Origin: Planctomycetota bacterium
GTDB taxonomy: Bacteria > Planctomycetota > Phycisphaerae > Phycisphaerales > Phycisphaeraceae
Length of the DNA: 59,398 bases
Reading direction: 5' to 3'
Assembly (NCBI GenBank): GCA_024279275.1
Contig: JAJRRS010000156.1
Coordinates: 1-59,398 of the forward strand
The notes under the pieces were generated by a model that saw only the letters and a list, made by a program, of their open reading frames with translations, had not been told where the DNA came from and searched no databases. Below are positions 53,794 to 59,398 of the stretch, piece after piece; the first letter of the stretch is position 1, and every line of letters begins with the position of its first letter. The translations under genes and the position numbers were made by a program.

Positions 53794-54432
53794 ATGAATT
53801 TTTCTACGGATCGAGATTTACTGGCGATCGAGCCTGCGGTGTTCGAGGATGTGCCGTTTGCTGCGCAGAGGCGGGTAAGCGTGGCGGACGGGGTGGTCAG
53901 CGGGATCACGCTCAGCAGTGCAAGTGCTGATTTCGTTTCTGCGCAGGTTGATGTGGGTGTGGTGTTGCTTGTGAGTGGGGTGGCGTACGAGGTTTTGACT
54001 CGTATTGATGCCAACACACTCACGATCTCTTTGCCCCGGGCACACACGACCGATCCGGGGATTCCCGGTGGCGATGGCGTCGCATTGGATGTGATCGTGC
54101 AGACGTTTTCTCCTCAGGCCGAGTTGATCCACGACGGATTACTGAGACTGATCGGCATCGACGTAGATGATCCGGATTCGGCGCTAGATGAGTCAGCGGT
54201 GATCTCCAAGTCATTGATGGCACGCCTGGAGGCGTTGGGGACGCTTGAAGTCGTCTATTCGGGCGCGGCGTCTTTGGTGGGTGACAACGACACGCTGTTG
54301 ATGAAAGCGGGGGAATACCGCAGGCGATTCCGCCAGGCATGTACGGGTGCGACTTTGTCACTGGATACCGACGGCGACGGGGTGGTGGATCAACGCCTTA
54401 CTCTTGGCACGATCCGATTCACGCGCGTCTGA
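53794..54432 (+). CDS. Probable head-tail connector or head-completion protein
   Basis: A 212-residue protein after the capsid gene. Its place suggests a connector or adaptor. The first half is beta-rich (SADFVSAQVDVGVVLLVSGV), the second has an Asp/Gly stretch (LDTDGDGVVDQRLTLG) that looks like a calcium loop. No family recognised; function by position only. Confidence 0.55.
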   Translation: MNFSTDRDLLAIEPAVFEDVPFAAQRRVSVADGVVSGITLSSASADFVSAQVDVGVVLLVSGVAYEVLTRIDANTLTISLPRAHTTDPGIPGGDGVALDVIVQTFSPQAELIHDGLLRLIGIDVDDPDSALDESAVISKSLMARLEALGTLEVVYSGAASLVGDNDTLLMKAGEYRRRFRQACTGATLSLDTDGDGVVDQRLTLGTIRFTRV

Positions 54433-54463
54433 TCGAGGCGAAAAATTATTCACGGGACAGATC

Positions 54464-54832
54464 ATGGTGACTTTTAATAACGAATCTCTGTTTGGTTCAG
54501 GCCCGGCCCGGTTCAAGATCGGCCCGATCAAACTACGCCACACGGTTCAACACCCGCCGGGCTCTCGGGGTGTCCGCATCGACCAACAGGGCACCGAAGC
54601 CAGGGAGATTAATCAGGCTGGCGTACTCATCGCAGACACGCCCGGCGAGTTACAAGTTCAAGTTGATGCGATTGAACAGAAGGTTGATGGGTTGCCTTAC
54701 ACGCTCATTGACAGTGTTGGCCGAGCGTGGAGCAATGTTGTCATGCTTGAGGTTGGTGTCGATTCATTTGAGCGGGTCGGTGCGCGTTGGAAGGCGGCGT
54801 ACCGGGTTAAATATCTACAGGTCATCGTATGA
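54464..54832 (+). CDS. Small virion protein of unknown function
   Basis: A 122-residue protein (MVTFNNESLFGSGPARFKIG start). The size and order suggest a head-tail joining or minor tail protein. It overlaps the following gene by four bases (ATGA), so the two are translationally coupled. Confidence 0.6.
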   Translation: MVTFNNESLFGSGPARFKIGPIKLRHTVQHPPGSRGVRIDQQGTEAREINQAGVLIADTPGELQVQVDAIEQKVDGLPYTLIDSVGRAWSNVVMLEVGVDSFERVGARWKAAYRVKYLQVIV

Positions 54833-55569
54833 GCAGTTTTATCACGACAGACGCGACGCAGGATGTTTTTGATCTTGTCCTGGCTCGACCGATTGTTACG
54901 GCGGCGGGTGAGCACCCGTGGCTAGTTTATCTCTGGTGGAGCGCCCCCATTCAGGGAAATCGTGTTGTGCAGGTGTATGTGCAAGGCGAACTCTACGACG
55001 TGACCTTGGACTCGACTGTGCGAGAAATGGTGTTGGTGTTAGATCGCACGCGGACGAACCGTATCGAGCTGCTTGCGGTGGCGGATGACGACGTCGAGGC
55101 GATATGGCGTCCACAGCCAGACCTGCTTGAGTCGTGGCAGCCGGAGGTTTTAGATGTTGTTGAGGTAACGATGGTGCGTGATGAGGCGTTGCCGGTGGAT
55201 ACGCACGTTGTTGCCGAGGTCGGTGGTCAGGCGGTCGATTCCGGGGCGGTGTGGCCTAATGATGTAAACCGATCTGACCCTGACGACCTATTAGAATTCG
55301 CAGATGTGTCGGGGCTTGGTTTGGGTGTCGGGGGGTTGGGTGCGGGGCGACTGGGCTTTGATGCAACCGTGTGGCGCTGGCGTCGAGACGATCTGGCAGT
55401 GGGTAGTCACGACATCAATATCAATGCGGTAGACCTGGCTGGCCAGCCGGCGGCGGACCCCATACTGCTTCAGGATGTTCTGATCGACAATCTACCAGAC
55501 CCGGTTATGGGATTGTCAATAGACCAGTCATTCGTGTTGTCATGGAAGCTAACGGGTCTTAATTCATAA
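54829..55569 (+). CDS. Tail or connector protein, unknown
   Basis: A 246-residue protein coupled to the previous gene. Beta-rich with repeated short Val/Leu strands (PIQGNRVVQVYVQGELYDVT). It could be a tail or baseplate component. No family recognised. Confidence 0.55.
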   Translation: MSSFITTDATQDVFDLVLARPIVTAAGEHPWLVYLWWSAPIQGNRVVQVYVQGELYDVTLDSTVREMVLVLDRTRTNRIELLAVADDDVEAIWRPQPDLLESWQPEVLDVVEVTMVRDEALPVDTHVVAEVGGQAVDSGAVWPNDVNRSDPDDLLEFADVSGLGLGVGGLGAGRLGFDATVWRWRRDDLAVGSHDININAVDLAGQPAADPILLQDVLIDNLPDPVMGLSIDQSFVLSWKLTGLNS

Positions 55570-55625
55570 GCAGGCGTTATGCCTGGACACCGTTTCGTAT
55601 GCAAGTGTGATTAGAGGAAAAACAG

Positions 55626-56078
55626 ATGCCGATCCAAGACCTTACTTCCGACCAGATTGATAGCCTTGTGGGCACGCGACACCCGGAGACGGGGATCGAA
55701 TACCCACCCAACGGGCTGCAGCCCTATTACTATTGGTTGATCCGCGCGTTGCACTTGCTTGCCGAGTCGTCTCTGGGTGCGTTGCGCGTGGCGGAGGATG
55801 ATTCGTCCAGTACCGTTATCCAGATCGCACCCGGTCGGGCGACGATTACGGGTGTGGTGCTGGATTTTCCGGGTGAAACAAATGATCTGTCTGCGTTTAA
55901 TAATGACACCGCTTATGTGTGGTTGCGTGATACTGCGGGGGTGCCTGGGATCGGGATCAATGCGGCTTCGGGTGGTTGGCCGGGGATCCCACACATCAAA
56001 CTCGCGGAGGTCACCCTCGCCGCCGGTGTGGTCACGAACATCCTGGATCGGCGGCTGGAAACCGTATTCAGCGTTTAA
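55626..56078 (+). CDS. Tail-associated protein, unknown
   Basis: A 150-residue protein with a good ribosome site (AGAGGA). Its central part (PGRATITGVVLDFPGETNDL) looks beta-structured, as in tail fibre or baseplate parts. It precedes the LamG genes. Role by position. Confidence 0.55.
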   Translation: MPIQDLTSDQIDSLVGTRHPETGIEYPPNGLQPYYYWLIRALHLLAESSLGALRVAEDDSSSTVIQIAPGRATITGVVLDFPGETNDLSAFNNDTAYVWLRDTAGVPGIGINAASGGWPGIPHIKLAEVTLAAGVVTNILDRRLETVFSV

Positions 56079-56111
56079 CCCAGTCGGGTCAATCCACCAA
56101 GCGAATTAGAC

Positions 56112-56852
56112 ATGACGATACATAAACACATTGATTTTCAGGTTCCCGGCTGGGGCGAATTCCTCCAGGGGCCAACCCAACGGTTGAGCTATCGGGGCGA
56201 GGTGCTTGCGGATTCGCCGTTGATGTACTTGCGGCTGGGTGAGACGGCAGGCACGATTGCATCGGATGAAACAGGCCAACACGACGCCACGCAGAATGGT
56301 GTGTTGGTATGGGGTGCTCAGGGAGCGTTGGCATTCGACACGGACACCGCGGTAGACGGGGCGGGTACCGGCGGGTTGGTTGTCAGCGGGACGGGTTGGC
56401 TGCCCCTGGGTGCATCGGCTCGCACACTTGAACTCTGGTTCAGGCCCAACGCCAATACGTTGCTGTCACGGGGCATTAACTACGGCCTGTCTACTAATGG
56501 TTCTCATGTATATTTTTCTCACACGCACAATGAAATCTCTGTCGATGTTGGCGGCTGTAGGTTTGGTGTTCAGGGGTTAACATTGTCCGGGCAGTGGCAT
56601 CACGCCGTTTTGGTGTATCCAAGCAGCGCTACACGGTGCGACGAGTTCCTTATTTACCTTGACGGCCAAAAACTGTCTCCGATTGTAATCAGTGGCACAG
56701 GGACCACGCTAATAAATACCGCGGATTCGGCCTTGTCGATCAATCAAACCAGCGGTGGCACAACAAACGATTGTGAGTTTGATGAGGTTGCTATCTATAA
56801 CAGCGCACTAACCGATCAACGCATTTTAGATCACTACCTGGCGGGCGTTTAG
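56112..56852 (+). CDS. LamG/concanavalin A-like virion protein
   Basis: A 246-residue protein whose region from about 35 onward is a LamG-type jelly-roll (LADSPLMYLRLGETAGTIA, then ARTLELWFRP, SGQWHHAVLVYP and FDEVAIYNSALTDQRILDHY). It has no signal peptide, so it is likely on the particle, where it may bind sugars of the host surface. It ends 11 bp before the next gene. Confidence 0.75.
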   Translation: MTIHKHIDFQVPGWGEFLQGPTQRLSYRGEVLADSPLMYLRLGETAGTIASDETGQHDATQNGVLVWGAQGALAFDTDTAVDGAGTGGLVVSGTGWLPLGASARTLELWFRPNANTLLSRGINYGLSTNGSHVYFSHTHNEISVDVGGCRFGVQGLTLSGQWHHAVLVYPSSATRCDEFLIYLDGQKLSPIVISGTGTTLINTADSALSINQTSGGTTNDCEFDEVAIYNSALTDQRILDHYLAGV

Positions 56853-56863
56853 ACGGAGTTCTG

Positions 56864-59008
56864 ATGAGTACTATCCTAAGCCAATCTGTTTCAGCATCGT
56901 TTCCCGACAGGCCCGACCAAGGCGGTGTTGGTTTGGAGGTGGCGATGTCACTCGGCGATGGCGGTTCGTACCTGTCGCACGATCTGGGGGCTGAGCAGAC
57001 GACGTTTCACGCCCGGTTTGTGTTCAATCCCTGGGACTTAACTGGTGGTCGGGTCACGTTGCTTGCGGGTCTGGACGGCCTGGATGTGGAGTCCTTACGG
57101 GTGAACTATGACGCGGATAGTCGTGTGTTGTCTGCCTGGTTTCCCGGGGGTGCGTCGTTGTCTGTGGTTTTGGATGGGGCGGTTGCGTGGCAGTGTGTGG
57201 AGGTATCGGTTGATACCGTTGCCGGCTCGGCTGATCTTTGGATAAATGGTGTTGTAGCAGACCAGGCGAGCGCTGATCTGTCGGCTTCGACTATCCAGAT
57301 TGTCTGGATTGGTGCTGTTCACAAAGAGACGGGTCTGGCTGGCAGCATGTTCATGGATGAGTTTATATTTTCGGATAGTTACATCGGGCCGGTGGTTGTT
57401 GTGCCGAAGCAAACACACGCGGGCGATCCGACACGTTGGCTGGTGGTCTATAACACCGCAGACTCCGACGCGGCATCCTGGGTGGAATCTTACCGTCAGG
57501 CGAGGGGCATCCCTTTCGCCAACCTGCTTGGGTTGGTGTTGCCCCTAACCGAGACGATCGACGCAACGTCATACGCTGATTTTGTCACCGCGGTAGAGGG
57601 GTATCTTTCGGCGAACCAGCTCAGCGGACAGATCATGGGGATCCTTCTGGGATATCGTGTGCCCGGCTATGTGGATTTTATTGGTGATGGTCCGTTGACA
57701 ACGGTGTCGGCCTTGATGCAATCAAGCAGTACCACGTCCGGGCCGTTGTTGAATGTGAATGCTTCGCCGACCAGCTACCAACGGCTGGCGTTCAACGACC
57801 TTGCAGGCTACCGCATGACAGCAAGGATCGACGGACCCGACCTGGCAGCAGCTAACCTGCTTGTTAGCCGATCAACTTCTTTAATTGCATCGAACTTGGA
57901 TGTGAGTGACTCGTCTTTTTACTTCGACCCGTTTGTCGGCAGCAACTCGTCATATCAGCAGGCGTTTACTGACATGCTCGATTGGGCGACCGGTCTGGGT
58001 GGGATGCAAACCCGGCTGAATATCCTGTTAAGTGGCGACCCCAGCGGCAACACGGAGGCGAGTTTTACAACGGTATCCGGTGACGGGATCTACTGGGGCT
58101 GGTCATCCACGCTCCCCGATCCCGATATCTTCATCGCGCCTACCGGTCGGCGGGCGTTGTGTGGTCAGATTTATCTTGACGGTGGATCGGTTACGACCCT
58201 GCGCAATGTGTCGCCGAGTAACTGGGTCGATACGCCGATCAATGCCGGCTACGCCAGCGTTATCGCGTCGTCCCGAAACAGCCCGGTGCAGTGGATCCCC
58301 GATACGGGCGCACTCTTTGACGCGCTGACGCTGGGGTGGACTTTGGCGGAGGCCTGGCATATTGCCCAGCCGGTTCTACGCGGTGGGTTTTATCTTGTGG
58401 GTGATCCGTTGATGGTCATCTCGATGCCGCGGCAGGGCACCGAGGTGTTTGGTCCGCTGTCGAGTGTAAAAAGCCTTGATCCTTCTACACCGGCTTTTGT
58501 GTTGCCCGACGGCGTGACCGGGGTAGACCTGGCCGATGCGATCCCGGCGGATGGGTCGTCGGCAACGTACATCTTGCGGCGTAGCGATTCATTGGGGCGC
58601 TTGGAGGCGTCGTCTACCTCAATTCAGGTGGTGAACGTCGGCGGTGAGTCACGCATCCCCGCTGCGATGCCGGTTTGGCCGGATATCACCGATTGGCCTG
58701 CGAGGTTGGAGGATGAGAAGGTTCGGCTGCTCGTTACATGGGACGGCCCGCTTAGGTCTATGCGTGTGGATCGGGTTGAACTGCTGAGTGAACCCGAAGC
58801 TGGCTCCGAAGTGATGGCCGCACAGCCCACGTTTGATCCTCAAGACGACCACGTCCTGGTGACAGCTCCTGTTCCAATGATTAAATCGCGATATCGCTGG
58901 CGTATCACATCACTCGATGGCGTTACGCAGCACACGGATTGGTCCGTCTATGTAGAACCCCCGACGACACCCACGATCGCCCTTCAACAGATCGGAGCGA
59001 ACTCTTGA
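56864..59008 (+). CDS. Large LamG + TIGR03790-like tail/adhesin protein
   Basis: A 714-residue protein. N-terminal LamG-like jelly-roll (about 1-175, ending MDEFIFSDSYIG), then a domain from about 185 (RWLVVYNTADSDAASWVESY, RQARGIPFANLLGLVLP) resembling the TIGR03790 family, which I recall mostly from genomes with PEP-CTERM/exosortase systems. A fibronectin-like end follows (RYRWRITSLDGVTQHTDWSV). No signal peptide. It is probably a receptor-binding or host-interaction protein of the particle. The TIGR03790 assignment is from motif memory and needs an HMM check. Confidence 0.65.
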   Translation: MSTILSQSVSASFPDRPDQGGVGLEVAMSLGDGGSYLSHDLGAEQTTFHARFVFNPWDLTGGRVTLLAGLDGLDVESLRVNYDADSRVLSAWFPGGASLSVVLDGAVAWQCVEVSVDTVAGSADLWINGVVADQASADLSASTIQIVWIGAVHKETGLAGSMFMDEFIFSDSYIGPVVVVPKQTHAGDPTRWLVVYNTADSDAASWVESYRQARGIPFANLLGLVLPLTETIDATSYADFVTAVEGYLSANQLSGQIMGILLGYRVPGYVDFIGDGPLTTVSALMQSSSTTSGPLLNVNASPTSYQRLAFNDLAGYRMTARIDGPDLAAANLLVSRSTSLIASNLDVSDSSFYFDPFVGSNSSYQQAFTDMLDWATGLGGMQTRLNILLSGDPSGNTEASFTTVSGDGIYWGWSSTLPDPDIFIAPTGRRALCGQIYLDGGSVTTLRNVSPSNWVDTPINAGYASVIASSRNSPVQWIPDTGALFDALTLGWTLAEAWHIAQPVLRGGFYLVGDPLMVISMPRQGTEVFGPLSSVKSLDPSTPAFVLPDGVTGVDLADAIPADGSSATYILRRSDSLGRLEASSTSIQVVNVGGESRIPAAMPVWPDITDWPARLEDEKVRLLVTWDGPLRSMRVDRVELLSEPEAGSEVMAAQPTFDPQDDHVLVTAPVPMIKSRYRWRITSLDGVTQHTDWSVYVEPPTTPTIALQQIGANS

Positions 59009-59398
59009 ACGCATGTGCATCGCTTGGCCCGACCCCTCGCGCGGGTGTGTCGGCTGACCCCAAGCCTATGGTGATGATTGATGGCATCCCTGAGCCGAGG
59101 CTGGCTCTCGAATCTATTTTGGTGCAAGGCCCACTGGATACCAGGTCCGCGACGATTCTTATGGACGAGCCTGTGCAGTCTGTGGGTGTACTACAGCATT
59201 GGTTGAACGCGCGTGTGTTAGTCACCTGGCCGATGCGTCTTAGTGATGATGAGATCGCCTGGCCGATCCTGATGCAGGGTGAACTCAAGGAGGTTCAATC
59301 CAGTGATGCCAACGGTCTGCGCAGCCGAGTGTTCGAGCTTTGCGACCTATGGGGAGAAACGATTTCGCAATCGCTGGATACGGTCTGGCAACTGAATC
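59005..59398 (+). CDS. Partial gene, cut by the window end
   Basis: An open frame from TTG at 59005, which overlaps the previous stop (TTGA) and has GGAG eight bases upstream, running to the window edge. About 131 residues are visible (MVMIDGIPEPRLALESILVQ in the middle). An ATG at 59068 is an alternative start. It continues the virion operon; family not recognised. Confidence 0.6.
   Translation, partial: MNACASLGPTPRAGVSADPKPMVMIDGIPEPRLALESILVQGPLDTRSATILMDEPVQSVGVLQHWLNARVLVTWPMRLSDDEIAWPILMQGELKEVQSSDANGLRSRVFELCDLWGETISQSLDTVWQLN

Noticed and set aside
1-59398. tRNA, rRNA or CRISPR arrays
   Set aside because: By eye no cloverleaf with a conserved T-arm, no rRNA segments and no regularly spaced repeats were found; a tRNA scan would settle the first.

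Overview
The window reads as chromosome of a planctomycete, most likely of the class Phycisphaerae. This is inference from gene content. It holds a PEP-CTERM exported protein with dockerin-like repeats, a futalosine-pathway menaquinone gene (mqnD), FapA and chemotaxis genes, a peptidoglycan gene set split over several places, and a TIGR03790-like domain (a family I recall as limited to PEP-CTERM genomes). I recognised no rRNA, tRNA or CRISPR array.

Layout. 0-9 kb: scattered housekeeping and exported-protein genes (aldo/keto reductase, rsgA, cold-shock protein, FAD enzyme, TPR protein, PEP-CTERM/dockerin protein, mraZ), with wide intergenic spaces that contain hairpins, a dockerin relic and a possible structured RNA ending in a strong terminator. 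9-11.6 kb: a sensor kinase and parB, with two near-perfect parS sites just upstream and no parA nearby. 11.6-19.1 kb: a leftward chemotaxis operon cheW-cheR-cheA-cheX-cheY-fapA-cheB. 19.4-23.4 kb: rightward single genes (two lipoproteins, mqnD, a lipoprotein amidase, an FHA protein). 23.6-29.3 kb: a phage-type packaging and control module, with a leftward operon (HTH/sigma-like protein, ABC ATPase, GNAT acetyltransferase, ParB-like protein, terminase small-like and large subunits) divergent from a LexA/CI-type self-cleaving repressor. 29.6-50.1 kb: ordinary chromosome (pilin, murE-murF-mraY, a PilZ-receiver protein, tandem FKBP, oppAB, lgt, rnr, ylbF-like gene, two DUF2062 genes, a sigma-54 activator). 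50.3 kb to the end: rightward virion genes (portal, scaffold-like, SU10-type capsid, connector/tail genes, LamG proteins, a large LamG + TIGR03790-like protein, and one gene cut by the window edge).

The main point is that one phage-like gene set lies in two blocks about 21 kb apart, with essential host genes (murE, murF, mraY, lgt) between them. Flipping the 23.5-50.2 kb segment on paper puts terL directly upstream of portal in the same direction and restores the usual order repressor-terminase-portal-scaffold-capsid-tail. An inversion through an ancestral prophage, a multi-locus domesticated particle such as a gene transfer agent, or a misassembly would all give this picture.

Other signals: a 46-bp element present twice whose differences compensate in a stem; a pair of about 120-190 bp fold-back (MITE-like) elements; a split version of the COG2401 ATPase/acetyltransferase inside the packaging operon; and a PilZ-receiver protein whose HPt-like domain lacks the phospho-accepting histidine.
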